Source of the DNA: Opisthorchis felineus
Lineage: Eukaryota; Platyhelminthes; Trematoda; Opisthorchiida; Opisthorchiidae
NCBI GenBank assembly: GCA_004794785.1
Contig: SJOL01000719.1
Coordinates: forward strand, 161,206 to 225,205
Reading direction: 5' to 3'
DNA: 64,000 nucleotides
Under the pieces are notes generated by a model. The model saw nothing but the letters and a program-made list of their open reading frames with translations, ran no database searches and was not told the DNA's origin. Positions 1 through 12,100 of this stretch are shown here, piece by piece. A program made the translations under genes and the position numbers. Position 1 is the first letter of the stretch; every line of letters begins with the position of its first letter.

Positions 1-537
1 CTCAAAGATTTGGATATGCGAACCCGTACAACACATTTGCGAATCCTTCTTGCTTACACACTGTGCCGACAGATAGATGGAGTAGTTTTTGAATCTCATC
101 TTGGTCTGATTTTAGCTGATATATCTATCTATAGTATCATCGAGAAATAATAGACCCATTTGTGGTCTGTTGTAGAAACTTCGTTAGATCATATAAGTTC
201 TAGTTAATGAGCTCTCTGACCAACCAGGCCTCATGACACCACCCTAGCTCGGTCTTTCGGTAAAAGTCCATTGGACGCAAATTCTGCTAAATCGTGAACC
301 ATTATAAAATAAGAGCTTTGCGACTGGCTATCATTCTTTCGTTAGAACAACTGCAAATCGATGCCTCTAGTAACAAGCAAGATGCTGACAATTTAGGCTG
401 GTCGCATCCCGTTCCGAAAACATACTCGACTACGAAGTCAGAATCATCAATCATTCTATCGCTGGATTGCGTTCGACCACGAGGTTGTGACCATTGATCA
501 ATATGTCTGGATTGCCTTATCAGCTCGTAGTAAATGA

Positions 538-681
538 CATTCTATACGTCGTGATAACAAAACTATGGGCGGCCAGTCAAACAACTCAAAAGAAGGCGAA
601 ACAGTTGACGATGAAAAAAACGAGGTTGATTACAGCACCAGCGAAAAGGTCATTGTTATCACTATGGAAACTAGTGCTTAA
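538..681 (+). CDS. small acidic open frame, uncertain
   Basis: An open frame runs from 538 to a TAA at 679-681. From the ATG at 565 it would encode 38 residues beginning MGGQSNN, a context resembling an N-myristoylation start, followed by an acidic Glu/Asp/Ser-rich stretch ending VITMETSA. It could be an isolated micro-ORF, a 3' terminal exon (a CAG acceptor is visible in GGCCAG around 572-577), or chance. It resembles no family I know and lies beside repeats, so I do not claim it is expressed. Confidence 0.15.
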   Translation, partial: HSIRRDNKTMGGQSNNSKEGETVDDEKNEVDYSTSEKVIVITMETSA

Positions 682-735
682 CTGCCATACGAACATGAAG
701 ATGGTTCATCAGGCAGGCGCAATTTCGCGAAATTA

Positions 736-750
736 GCGAAATACACTCAT
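736..750. repeat. target-site duplication, left copy (15 bp)
   Basis: GCGAAATACACTCAT at 736-750 is repeated exactly at 1532-1546, flanking the RTE fragment. The word is the normal start of the A block of the ribozyme repeat, so it is the pre-insertion target sequence duplicated on integration. Confidence 0.75.
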
Positions 751-1531
751 CAGCATCAGAGACAGCAACATCAGTGTTGACACTGATTCTTCACTGCCGT
801 ACAACCATAAGGTTCGTCTAATTATATATAAAGCCGTAGAGTGAAAAGAGGAGAAACAGTAGGTGAGGGAGGGGACCTAGTGCTTGCCTATGTCAAGCAA
901 GCGCTCAATCAGACAATCTGGAAAGAAACTGACAGAACGAACGCCACTGACATCGACTAGCCGCTATTTCTTGCAACGTTTCCAGCCATGCACAGGCGGG
1001 GTCACGGGGGCCGCATCCTGGAAGGCGTACAACACCGACAGCACCCAAACTCTTTCTAATCTCTTTCACGCCCTTCTGCCAAGTCATCTCGCGGTTTGCT
1101 CCATTCTGAAGGAAGCACGAAGAACAACATTCGTCTCGTAGACGGTGTTTTGGCATGCGTTGCACATGACCGAGCCATCGTAGTCGGTGGTGCTGGATGT
1201 TTTCCGCGATTGAGGTATCTGCCGCACAACCAAATACCCGTTTTCTAATCACCTCGATACTAATCCGCCGACGCCATCCAAAACCAGTAACGCTTCTGAG
1301 GCATCGGTGGTTAAAAACCTGAAGATGCCTCACATCATCTGTCCGTATAGGCCATGTCTCGCACCCACACAACAACATAGCCCTTACTGTAGCCTGGCAC
1401 AGGCAACCCTTAAGACCCAGTGATATGCCTTTTTGACTCCACAAGTGACGCGAATTAGCAAACGTGATTCCAGCCTGTGAGATTCTTGCACTGACTTCAT
1501 CAGACACATTTACAACTAACAATACTCACAT
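751..1531 (-). mobile_element. 5'-truncated RTE-like non-LTR retrotransposon, 3' end
   Basis: On the minus strand an uninterrupted 205-codon frame (1522-905) encodes the C-terminal end of a non-LTR reverse transcriptase. It contains CGCETWP, NHRCLRSV, LRWLGHVQRMP, TWQKGVKEI and GCGPRDPACAWLETLQ, all hallmarks of the region after the RT domain in RTE-type elements of flukes. The 3' untranslated part reaches 751, with the word GACACTGATTCTTCACTGCC shared with other copies here. The endonuclease and RT core are absent: this is a 5'-truncated insertion, relatively young because no stop interrupts the frame. It sits inside a ribozyme repeat and is flanked by a 15-bp direct repeat. Confidence 0.85.
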
Positions 1532-1546
1532 GCGAAATACACTCAT
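1532..1546. repeat. target-site duplication, right copy (15 bp)
   Basis: Exact second copy of the 736-750 word. It also forms the first 15 bases of the A block of the ribozyme repeat that resumes here. Confidence 0.75.
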
Positions 1547-1737
1547 TTGCATACCAATTTGGTTTTGATGGGAAAATCACCTGGAAACCAGCTGAATCTT
1601 TCGTTTATGGTGGTCTTAAGCAAGTGAATGTTGCGCACCAGGCCGTCTCAGGTTTCAGTTGCTACGATGCTCGAGATATCGTGATACACTGTGTACACGT
1701 AATACACTACTCATGAGGCTGCTGAAAACTCTTCGAC

Positions 1738-1785
1738 AGCCCACAACCGATTTCACCCTTCTTGAGGCTTATCAGGTAGGTGCAG
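1738..1785 (-). ncRNA. decayed hammerhead ribozyme
   Basis: Read on the minus strand the expected CTGATGAG box is CTGATAAG, and the GAAAC box is GAAAT. The invariant G of the first core box is lost, so this copy should be inactive. The flanking stem I strands (CACCTAC and GTGGGC) are still recognisable. Confidence 0.55.
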
Positions 1786-2344
1786 TCCCCGAGTTTCCGT
1801 CAACCTTATGTTCTACTTGAGCCCACATTGCACGAAATTAGCGAAAGACACTCACTTGCAAACAAATTTGGTTTTGCGAGAGACTCACCTGGAACCCAGC
1901 TGAATCTCTAGTTTATGATGGGGAGTTATTGAAAAGCTCCATTACGCCAACAGCGAGGTGCCTAGAGCCTCCAAAAACGTTGAACCAAACACATCTAAGT
2001 ATCAAACTGAAGCAAGACGTCACCAAGAGAATTTGCACACCGCTATTTGCGAACGTGACACAGCATAAGCTCAGCGCACAACGACAAACAAGCGTTAGTT
2101 AACTAGTCCAGCTCGCTAGTTGCGTCCCACGTTCTGTAGGGTTTCCAACCACCTGTAAGGAGAATCAGGTGTGCCGCACCGAAAAAGGCACGAAGATCCC
2201 ACAGCACTTTCATTTCAGATCATCACGTTATCGTTCGTCCTCCGCGAACCGTTCGCAAAGGATTTCGCATGGGATACAAGGAAGATGGACGGGCACACGT
2301 AGTACATTCCCCAACTACCTTAATCTTACAGGTTTTATCTACGG

Positions 2345-2506
2345 CTCGAGATAGCAACAGCTTACGGAACGGAAGGTCCGTGGTTCGAATCCAACATTTG
2401 CATCTCGACTGCTCCTGTATGTGCTCGGGCAATCTGGCAGTGTCTCAGCACTCGTGCCTCTGGCATGGCGGCTAGGCGCCGAAAGGGTGCTACAGCTGAA
2501 CAATTT
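2345..2506 (+). repeat. tRNA-derived SINE, 5' part decayed
   Basis: The copy contains the B-box word GGTTCGAATCC and the shared tail ending GGTGCTACAGCTGAAC, followed by a short T run. The A-box end is degraded (starts CTCGAGATAGCAACAG). It lines up with the intact copy at 14699-14882. Confidence 0.65.
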
Positions 2507-2539
2507 GATTTTTTTTTACTGTTCGAGCGAATCCGACCC

Positions 2540-2830
2540 ACTACCTAGTACCTGCTTACGAATCGTGAATGATGCAGTCAATTAACACCTGCAATACTCC
2601 GGAGACAACGATGTTCAAATACCTAAAAATGTCTCACGTCTTCAGATCGGAAAGGCCAAGTTTCACAGCCACAGATTAGGACTGCTCTCACAGCCTCTTA
2701 ACCTCAGTGATACACATTCGTGATGGCATAGGTGAAGCAAGTTGGCAAAAATTTCTCACACCTTGGCTATGACTTCACCTGTCACAGTGCAATCACCGCT
2801 TGTACGTCTCGCGTGTTGAGGTTAGACGTC
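2540..2830 (-). mobile_element. degraded RTE-like 3' coding fragment
   Basis: The text resembles the retrotransposon copy around 14200-14340: CCGGAGACAACGATGTTCAA against CTGAGACAACGATTGTTGAA, then a CTTAACCTCAGTGATACAC segment parallel to CTTGAGATTCAGGGACATAC. It corresponds to the segment that encodes the post-RT region in the 905-1522 copy, but it has no usable reading frame. Confidence 0.5.
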
Positions 2831-3227
2831 ACAATATTAGTAGAGCTAGCAGGTGTCTTACCGCTTACACTCCCTACATTTCGCGTACCTTTTCAATACA
2901 GTACAATGAGTGATTGGCCCACGACTATTGTAACGCATTATTACTTCTAAATTAGTTTAAACAACCTGGTAAAACACCGCCATCACTTTTGAATAACGCT
3001 AGTGGGAGCTCATCCGGCCCTGCAACCCAAAGGTGCTTCAAAGAAGAGACTAAACTCAGAAACCGCGCATCGAGTCTGGCGGATCGAATGAAAGATGTGG
3101 GTGAAAGATCAGACAGTCATTTAAACTGTTGTCCAGCCTAGCGGTCAAGACACTGGTTCTTGATGTGCATTATATTTCCAACTTTACTCTTGATAAGCGC
3201 ACCAACAATCCGTTTTTCGGCCTTGCA

Positions 3228-3420
3228 TCAGGTGAGAAAAGTTCCAGACATTCTCAGCTGCATTAGCTTCCTCCAATTCCAGGTCCCACTCGTTCCACCA
3301 GGTGTCTCTGTCCGCACGCAGCCTGTGCTTGAGCTGACGTTTAACAGAGGGGTACACCCCTTTGGGAATCGACAGTGAACATTCCGAAATCCATTGCCTA
3401 TTTGGTGGATCATCACAAAC
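3228..3420 (-). pseudogene. RTE-like endonuclease-RT linker fragment
   Basis: On the minus strand the open frame 3504-3184 contains KRQLKHRLRADRDTWWNEW followed by ELEEANAAENVWNFSHLMQ. This matches in pattern the linker between endonuclease and reverse transcriptase in fluke RTE-type elements (R-x-L-R-x-D-R-x-x-W-W, then an alpha-helical E/A-rich stretch and an F-x-L-I/M motif). Neither catalytic domain is visible around it. Recognition is by family pattern from memory. Confidence 0.5.
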
Positions 3421-3954
3421 ACCGCATTCCGAGTTTCCTGCCATATGAGTGATGCTGTTTATCTGGTCCCATTGAAGTCTCCTGTTAAATTTTCTCATAG
3501 GCACTTTGATAAAATTGTGGGCCAGAAAGCTTTTTCGAAGGCTAAGGAAGACCTTGTTTGTTACGTTTCCCCGGAAGCTTATCGTTAATTTATATCAAAA
3601 GAGAGCATGATCTGCATCGATATGAGCGATCCAGAAAGATCAACAATCAGGAATCGATGAGGAAGAGTTGGTGACCGGTGCAAGGCTGCAAAAGACGACA
3701 ACCACTGTCATTAAGTAGTCAGTCCAAGCTGAACAGGCCCCTGATGAACTGAGATGTCCTGCTTGTGCACTGAAATCAGCGGCGACTAGAACAACAGATA
3801 AACTCCCCGTGCTGGGTGGGAGAATGGATAGTCCCTGATGAAGAACGCCGCAGAGTGCATCCTGTAATTAATGAGATTCTGTGAAGAAAATGGGCACTTA
3901 AGTCTGTTGTGCACACTGAGTGATAATTAAATTTCAGTCAGTCAGTTTGATCAG
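3421..3954. other. no recognisable gene
   Basis: The strands here hold only short frames without family resemblance. No splice-linked exon or repeat with a second copy was noticed. Confidence 0.4.
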
Positions 3955-4215
3955 TTTACCAGCTATGAATCGTGTATCAAGGGCACGTTGGTTCCAGTTG
4001 CTAGGATTTCCGTCGCCAGACAATGGGAGCGTGGGAGACATAGCCAAACATTGCAGACGACGGCACGATAAGTTAGATCGCATCGTATAATTCTCTGATG
4101 AGACGGTAAACTGGGCAGCTACACATTGAAGGTGAGAGCTGTTTGACGCACGAGCGCCACTGACAGTGTGACTGAACGATGTCTGCCATTGGTTCCCATC
4201 AGACCCTGCCAATGC
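3955..4215. repeat. dispersed repeat X, uninterrupted copy
   Basis: A segment with the words GTTGGTTCCAGTTGCTA, GGGAGACATAGCC, GAGCGCCACTGACAG and CTGAACGATGTCTGCC recurs at 13562-13652 plus 14352-14500. There it is split by a retrotransposon. This copy therefore shows the unoccupied site. It has no coding potential that I recognise. Confidence 0.6.
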
Positions 4216-5554
4216 TTCGGAGACACCGATAATCATACACTAACAGCTTTCGTACATCCACTGCGCGTAGAGTTCACACAATCAGACAGATGGAATAACG
4301 TGACACATATAAACAGTCATAACAGATTTCCCAAAAAATTGAATGTCTGTCATACGGTTCAATCCGCTGTCATGTGAAACTGACGCTCGGCTGGATGTAC
4401 TCGTATGGGGAGCAGTGTGTCTTGATCCTACAGGTGGTTCCTATTGGGGAGGACTACGGCACTGATCCTTTTCGATTTATTTCCCTGGAAAAAAACTGAG
4501 GGTGCAAAAAAACAGACGCGGACGAGTTGTTTTTCACTGACGAAAAAGTACAGGTTCAGTGACGGACTGACCAACTGATCAGTACTTGGAGCTGGTAATC
4601 TTGTTGTGCCATTCTGCCCTTCGTACTGGAGGATTCTTCAGGTCATTGAAACTTTTCACCAGTCGGAAGTGACGCTTACCTAAGGCGCCACAAATGAGTA
4701 CTTGTAAGCAGAAAAAAGTTCTCATCAGAAACTTATGTAACACAATATAAATACAATTTTTGTTTTGTTTAACAAAATCGCGCTTCCATAGGTTTTCAGC
4801 TTTTTTGTTTATTTCAGAGTACATTCGTTTGATGAGATTTTCGCGAAAGCAGCTGCTAACAATGTCTCTTTTTTTTAAGAATCACAGAAATGGTCAAACG
4901 CCCTCATTACTGAAACGGATTTTCTATCATCGACTCCAGTACAGTCAATAACCGTCGAATATCAATCGATTCGTATCAATTGCATATCAGCAGAAAAAAG
5001 CCGTTCATCTGAACAAATGACAAGGATTACTGTTCGATTCAGCAATGCTTTGACACGCCGACAAAGGTCACATTCAACAATGTTTCGAAACTGACCTTGG
5101 AGATAGATGGCTCTAATGACATAACCAGGTAAGCGATAAGCCCTGGACGATATGTGAAGTGATCACATCAAATGCATATTTGTTCCACAGATGGAGTAGT
5201 AAATTCAACCGAAAATCAAGACCAATCAAGACCTGAACCAATGGCTTCTTGCCGTCCGATCCTGGGAGACCTCGCACATCCAAACATAAGATATTAACGG
5301 TGTCAAAGATTCCAAAACATTTCTACCCAGCCTATGACTACAAAACAGAAAAAATATCCCAGCTTTATGTGCAGAAAATGAGGCCACCAAAAGCAGTATC
5401 GAGAAACTCAATTAGCGGGCGACTGGGAAGTACCACTTCATGGACAAACTCAGAGCCAACTCGTCAGCTTTAAAAACTGGAACTGGTTTGCTTCAAGACA
5501 ACACCAACTCCTTTTGCTAAAGCCCCGTTATCCGGAGTACAAAACAGCAGCGTG
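4216..5554. other. no recognisable gene
   Basis: Only short frames with no conserved domain. AT-rich stretches occur near 4730-4870. No second copy of this block was seen in the window. Confidence 0.4.
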
Positions 5555-5830
5555 TGTTAAGAGGCTGTTACAAGCATTCCGCAGTGCTTACATCCCCAGC
5601 ACAGGGTCAGATAATTCAATCACGTAGACCGACAACATGAACACCAGTACCATCTGTTCATGGGCTTAGCTTACAATGTGTCCAGTCCAGCTACATCTAG
5701 TAACGTCAAACGGGTGGGCCGTATGTTTAATACTCAGGCTTTTCTAATCTCATTCACACCCGCCTGTCGAGTCACATGTCAACCGCTCCGCAACTCGGGA
5801 CAATGCGGTTTGCACAGAAAACAACACCGA
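5555..5830 (-). mobile_element. very degraded RTE-like 3' fragment
   Basis: The order of recognisable words parallels the copy at 13790-14060: CAAGCATTCCGCAGTGC against CAATCATTCCGAGGTGC, then CTAATCTCATTCACACCCGC against GTAATATCCTTCATACCCCTC, and CAACTCGGGACAATG against GTGAATTGGGCACGG. No reading frame survives. Confidence 0.4.
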
Positions 5831-6260
5831 TAAATGGTGTGTCGGTGCACGCAGCGCGTGATCAATCCATCACTTTTAATGATACTAAATCCAGTCAGTG
5901 ACTGGAGTGCCTACGATGTCGTTAAGAATTAGTTTTGAATTCCCATTATTATTGCACTGCAGCACTGGTTCTGCGACATTAACGATCAAAAACTCAATAA
6001 AACCATACGTGCTGCAATTACTAAAAAACTCGCGTCCCACAATCACGCTGCTCGTTAGTCGATCAGGTACAAGTGCGAGGTACCTCAGGCAAAACAATGT
6101 TAACACGACAAGCGGTGCTAAATTACAAAACCAATTTACACCTCCGAAAACGGCGTGTTGACTTCATCTGTCACCATACGATAACAAATGACTCAACGCT
6201 TGAAGTGAGCGGAGCATCTCACCTCTTCCGCTGCCTTAATAAGGACTTCAACAACATCTA

Positions 6261-6447
6261 GTCGTCGTTCAGCTGTAGCACCCTTCCGGCGCCCAACTGC
6301 CATGCCACCAGAAGGAAGCACAAGGGCTGGGATACTGCCAGGTTGCCCAAGCCTAGACAGGGGAAGTCGAGAGACAGCGGTCGGATTCGATCCACGGACC
6401 TTCCGGTCAGTAAATTCGCGCTCTAACCACTGAGCCATCTCGCCCTA
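6261..6447 (-). repeat. tRNA-derived SINE, near full length
   Basis: On the minus strand it begins with the A-box region TGGCTCAGTGGTTAGAGCGC, has the ACCGGAAGGTCCGTGGATCG B-box region, then the non-tRNA body ending GGTGCTACAGCTGAACGA. The long frame at 6438-6193 on this strand is produced by the SINE and is not a gene. Confidence 0.8.
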
Positions 6448-7254
6448 GTGTGTGTAGTAAGGAAATATATATCTATACTTCTGAGGCACCATCATACTAT
6501 GAGCAACTTAGATGTATAACTAAGGAAGACGCCAACTAAGGGGACGCCAACTTGGAGCCGATGCCGTTGAACTGGGTAGTGAGACGCCCAGGGTAGGCTG
6601 TCCAGGTTATGGATGCAGACATGCAATGGTCTGCGACTTGCTGCCATTCTCAGACATCGGTGAGGGCTACCACCTGGTCCCTGAACCAGCAGACCACATC
6701 TACCAATTCCGCTAAGTGATACAATCGTTGGCGTATCATCGATACTCCGTTTCCAGTTTGACTGGGGATTCACAAACAACTGCTCCGGGTGACGTCGCTC
6801 TTTCAACATCCGGGGGCCACTATCAAGTCGGAAAAGCTCACGTACTTTCGACATATCACTTGTTGGGTGCGTATTTGATCCATTCTTAAATATACGTTAA
6901 GGCATGACCTCATACGGACAACCCGTCACAATCGGTTCTCACGAGGCACGTTACAAGGAGTTGCGACAGCCACCAAATACCTATAACATGAACTTCAGTC
7001 AGCGCTTACACGATGCAAGATAATCCGTAAATACATTGTGCCACGGCCCATGAAAACCACTGATCAAACTACAGTCCTTATGAGTTTCCCGGGGGTTCGG
7101 TGCTCATCTGTCGTCTAATGAATGCTCCTAGAGGTGGGCTGTGCTGGTTTGAGACAAACGTAGGTTGAATGAACTACCGCATCAGCACGACAACCTCATT
7201 CTTAAACGGGTAATGATATCAATAATACACCCACATATATTCTCATAACAGCAA

Positions 7255-7345
7255 CAAAAACTTTAGACAGATCCCTACCAAGTTCGTTCTTCTTGGGGCT
7301 CATCAGGCAGGCCTAGTCCCCTTACTCCCTCTCAGAGTAAAAAAT
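7255..7345 (-). mobile_element. remnant of ribozyme repeat
   Basis: A short stretch carries CTTCTTGGGGCTCATCAGGC and CAGGCCTAGTCCCC, the signature of the hammerhead region. The GAAAC side is lost (reads GAACGAAC in the minus orientation), so the ribozyme is broken. Confidence 0.5.
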
Positions 7346-7492
7346 GAAGTGAAAACTGAGGCGTTCTTGGTCCGGCACTTTCCGTTAAAGAATACGATAA
7401 ACGCGGGACTCAAGTGAATTTCATTGGCGTCTCCCGTTAACACTAAGTTAATAAGTGTTCATCGCCAAACCATCGTTATGGCGGAGCGGATC

Positions 7493-7663
7493 GTTCAGCT
7501 AGCTGTGCCTAGCTGTCATGCCATCCGAAAGGAGCAAGAGGGCTGAGATACTACCAGATTGCCGAAGCCTAGACAGGAGCAGTCGAGGTGTCGAGGTAGG
7601 GCTCGAACCACGGGCCTTCCGGTCAGTAAGTCCGAGCCTTAACCACTGAGCTATCTTGAGCTC
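7493..7663 (-). repeat. tRNA-derived SINE
   Basis: Minus-strand copy with A-box AGCTCAGTGGTTAAGG, B-box GTGGTTCGAGCCC and a tail ending in AGCTGAACG. It carries a small extra duplication near the tail (AGCTAGCTGTGCCTAGCTG on plus) compared with the 14.7-kb copy. Confidence 0.75.
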
Positions 7664-8129
7664 GCTTGGGAGGGACGCGTTAGAGACAGCTCTAAATATC
7701 GTCATTTACATCCCACAGTGAAGTCACACCTAACAAATGATAATCCCATTCGTCTAGTGAGTGGACTTCCGTGCGATCCAGCTGGCGAAAAGCCGGCACT
7801 TACGGGGATAAGGTGTAATTGTACCAAACAATCGAACACAGCTAATGTGACTGGTGAAAAAATGTCCATAAAATAATCCCGTCCAATAGTACAAGAGTGA
7901 TTTAGGATAAGACACTATCGGGACATAATGCACTGGGTCTTACACATTGATATGGCCAATAAAATACTCGACCCAAAAGCCCCTACGATGGAACGTGACA
8001 GTGTAACTGAATCAATTTCCATCCTATGTGGTTTTAAAATGAAAAGGTAAAAAATATGGAAAGCCAGACTGCTAAGTCTTCATAAGTTCATCGCCGTCCA
8101 TATTCTGTAGGACTTGTCGAGGACTCGCG

Positions 8130-8484
8130 TAAATCTCAGGTGAATCTACCGTTTCATCAATTGAATGTGCCATACAGAGGCTACCTCATGTTTCAGCTGG
8201 CACGATATTTGAGAAATAGCGGTATATTTTCATAAAGGAAACTACTCACAAATTTGCTGAAAACTCTTCGACAGCCCACGACCAGTTTCGCCCTTCTTGG
8301 GGCTCATCAGGTAGGCGCAGTCCCCGAGTTTCCGTCAACCTTATGTTCTACTTGAACCCAAATTGGACTGATTTCGACAAATACACTCATTTGCAAATCA
8401 ATTTGGTTTTCACGGGAGACTCAAGTGAGTCTCTCGTTTATGATGTTCTTCAACTGAATGTGCTGCACACAGGCCGCCTCATGT
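8130..8484 (-). mobile_element. hammerhead-ribozyme repeat copy
   Basis: Block order on plus is B, ribozyme region, C, A and the start of a second B, i.e. a bit more than one monomer of a tandem arrangement. C reads CCCGAGTTTCCGTCAACC and A begins AAATACACTCATTTGCAAAT. The copy stops at an ambiguous base (N at 8485). The ribozyme reads on the minus strand. Confidence 0.75.
8274..8316 (-). ncRNA. hammerhead ribozyme, core intact
   Basis: Minus-strand order: stem I strand GCCTAC, core CTGATGAG, stem II CCC-CAAGAA-GGG, core CGAAAC, short stem III, cleavable GTC, stem I strand GTGGGC. GCCTAC pairs with GTGGGC (G-C, C-G, C-G, U-G, A-U, C-G). Stem III is ACTGGT, one step from a palindrome. This fits a type I hammerhead of the tiny-stem-III kind known from Penelope-like elements and retrozymes. 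Activity is inferred. Confidence 0.75.
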
Positions 8485-9142
8485 NCTTTCTTTCCCTATC
8501 CACATAGCTTTAGTGGAATGGGTATCCCACAATCCCGATGTCCAGTGCTCACGAATGCACTTTGATCTGAGGCCGGTTGCTGTGTAGCTACTGAGACCAC
8601 CATCTATCATGACCATCAAAGCGGACGTTTAGGAACTCCCAAACCCTGACATCAGAATCAAATAATGTTTTTGCCATTGAGAGAATTTCGTTATTTCGCC
8701 AAACTATCTTCTCTTTACACATCCCTCGGAAGTTGTTCCAAACATTGAGTCCGTTTACGAAGATAGTTTTGGTCCAAAACGCCCAGTGATCTGTCAGTAT
8801 ATTGGATGTTTGTGAGCTTATCCTCCGCTCGTGATCGCACGACACGGTGTACCATATGGTTCACAAGCTGCATACCTACAAACTGAACGTATTTGTCACT
8901 CTAAGCTATTTAACTTTCCTACTTTTCAAGCCCAAAGACGCCCCAAAATAGTTGGCACGTTTTAACTGCATCGGTAATGATACCAAACCCTCGAAGAAAT
9001 GCAAGGCACTAAAGATGAGAGCTAAACCACCGCGAATATCAATTTATTTCGTCCTCCGAATTCGCTATTGTGACTCCCCAACTGAATCCTTCGTTTATTA
9101 TATCCCTCAGTTAAATATGCTGTTTCAGTTGGTACGGTATTT

Positions 9143-9182
<40 letters not shown>

Positions 9183-12100
9183 AGCAGCTTACACATCCAG
9201 AGTTGGTGTCTCATCTTCAGATGGCACGTTAAATCAACGATTTCATCTAGGTTGGACTTCTAGTATAACCATACTGACGCATACAGTTCAGATTCCCTGC
9301 ACACCTGGTCTCATGTGATTGCATCAACTCCCATTCTTTATCTACTGTCATTATCTACCCAGCGCGTGATAACGGAAACCCTGCCTTAAAGCGCTCCGCA
9401 CTTTTTCACACACGAAAGAAGCAGAATCCAGGGGACGTCTAGGGGCGCCACTAATCATTTAGACACGATTGACGGCTTCAAGTGGCACACGTCTTATTTT
9501 ACCCGTCAAACAGCAAGTGAAACAAAAAATTTGGATGGAAAGGCGGAAAAACTACTTGAATGGCGCCTGCGCATTATGAAGACCAGCTTATTTTGTACGG
9601 CAGACGTTCAGGTTGAAAGAGTCTGACGTTTTGCCCCACCAAAATGGATGCTTCTATGTTTGGAATGTTTTTTTTAAGTCACGTTCCAGTAGGATATGCC
9701 GGACCATCACTTTCTGTTCATCACCAGTCTGTGGAACAAGCGCCCCAGCAGCACTCATTTACGCAACACAATTACAAGTTCATCGGTCGTTTTGTGCGCT
9801 TCAGTTGTGTTTAGCGTAATAAACCGAGGTGGTCTGATCACGTGTTCAGTTGTTTTCCCGCTGTCTGGTTCTAGGTGGCACAAGCACGGTGTTGATAAGG
9901 GTTCGACTTGACTTAAGAACATAAGGACCAATAAAAAAGCCCAAATAATGTCGTCGCTGCCCAGTTTCCAGGACCACATTCGGTGCTTCACAGAAATGGC
10001 AGACAACTGCCAACAAGTGTTTTTATTGTCAATTTTTAGTGGCACTGCAAACATACCAAGAAATGTATGAGTGATGAGAATTCGTCCTCTAACCTCTCCT
10101 CTTCGGAGAGACGCAACTGTTCAACATTCATGCTTCTCCCGGTGGAGAAGATGACCTCTAGGCCACGAATACAACGAACGAGGTTCACCGAAAATGTTTC
10201 ATTCCGAACAAGTTTCATGGGCCTCCTCTACAGCAATGAACCGCCAAAATGGATGGCAATGTAGCATGCTCTGAATAGGACCATTTGGACTTTTCGAGTA
10301 CTAACAGCGGATTTTCGGACCACCTTCTAGATCCTGTACTAATTAGTCCACCGCAAACGCAAGTGAGCATCTAAGTGATTGGATAATCACACCTCTAGTG
10401 AGAGTAAACCTTAGCAATGCCACTGATTTTTTCCAGGAGAAACAGCTCGAAGAGACACCCGAGGTCGTGCAATAGTCGTAACAATGCAACAGGCTGAGCT
10501 CCGAAGAACACCCGAAAATTCTGCTAGAGTCAACTGATCAAAACGGATCACGTGACTTGTGTCTGACCTCCTATGAGGTGCCAGGTTAATGGCAAGATGA
10601 AGATCCACAATGAAGTTAGCAAAAAGCACTCGAGCAGAAACAACTTGAATCACAAGCATTCTCCCCGTCAGTTTCATAGAACGTCAGGATATTTTCTAAT
10701 TTCATTTTGACGTCGAATCCTTAATGGGCCGTAACTCTGAACTATTCGTCCCCCCTTCCTAACGCATTTTCTGAAGAACTGGCATTGACCGCCTATCAGG
10801 GGATTTCTGGCTGCTAACGGTTCGATTAGGAACGAAGCTAAACACTTCAAGGTAGACACATTGACCCAGGTTGGCGTCGGAAGTCAGAAATACTGAGATT
10901 AACGAGACACTGAAGTCCAGGTTTGGGTTTTGTTCACAAACTTCTCGGTATGAATTAGTATGGATAGAATGTAGGTTGCAACATAGTAGGTCGCAGGTGA
11001 GTATTATAAATGTGGTGAAATCCCACCGACACAACGGAAGGGTTAGTGTTCTTTTACACATGGAAATCACTTTCGAATGAAAACGAAAGTCGATGGCACG
11101 GACACGGCCTCCTCAAACGGAAAATAAGCAACTGTTGACCGGGATCCATCTACTCTGGACCGACTAGGCCATGCGGGTAGCAGGGTTTGGCCAGTTACCA
11201 ATCAAATAACGTCATTGTCACGACGACGATCTGAGAAACAAGTCCGTAGTGGTCACTGCAATGGTTTTCTGTGAAACTGAAAACATAACAGATTGGGATA
11301 GCTTGAAACAGTTCAAGAGGTACTGACGTTGGCCTTATATGGAACTCCATCTTGCTGCGCTGTGCAGTAAGTACGCCACTTATCAGCCTTGGCAAAAGCA
11401 CCAGGTGCCGAACTGCCTACGTTACTTCTGAACTGCACAAACTAACCATCAATAAGCGCATGTGGACAAAAAAGGTGTGCAGAAATTAGTCTAGTAACAA
11501 AGGTCACCGACATCCGGATTTAGATACACCAACAGTTTTTCCTTAAAATTCAACTCCCCAGCTGTAGTTGCAGACCTACTGCCAACACGCAATACAGGCC
11601 GGTCAGAATTTTCCGTCGAACACTCGCACTTCAGCCCCAATACAAGCCAAAAGATTTGCAACGCCCAGTAGGTAATTAGCCGTTACACTATATACGCGAG
11701 TGGTTACTGTGACATACTGCAGTCAATTTCTCTGCGGTCCTTTCAACGTAAGCAGGAAACCCGATCACCTGACCATAGCTGGCAGATCACAATCAAATTA
11801 GGGACCCGTTTTCCATATGGGCTTCAGTGATTTCCGTCGAAGTCTTTAAGTCACACCGATTATCCCTGGTAGTCGGAGGAGGCCTCATTCACCGCAGTGG
11901 CAACCGACAAGATCCCCACACACTTTTCAGCCCGGCATATCAACTCCTGGTAACAGTTTCGACACTGGTTTCACTTCCGGAGGGGAGTCCACTGGTGATG
12001 ACAATGATATCAGTAGACTTTTTCAAGAAGGCACCCAAACAAACACAGTGGTGGTTGGCGTCCGACTAACCGTCGGTATCCGCCCGTCCACAAATTGGAG

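Larger units (their letters stand above)
700..1925 (-). mobile_element. hammerhead-ribozyme repeat, interrupted by an RTE insertion
   Basis: The left part (about 706-750) keeps the end of a ribozyme region and a shortened C block. The right part (1532-1925) is a full A-B-ribozyme-C monomer followed by a second A block (second A start at 1841, monomer about 309 bp). The two parts are separated by the retrotransposon at 751-1531. The strand given is that on which the ribozyme reads. A and B end in the same words as the copies at 8.1 kb and 46.1 kb, for example CACCTGGAACCCAGCTGAAT and CACCAGGCCGYCTCA. The ribozyme in this copy is decayed. Confidence 0.75.

Noticed and set aside
4095..4125. Extra hammerhead core CTGATGAG in repeat X
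   Set aside because: The box is followed by ACGGTAAAC without a stem II or a GAAAC box, so it is a chance match.
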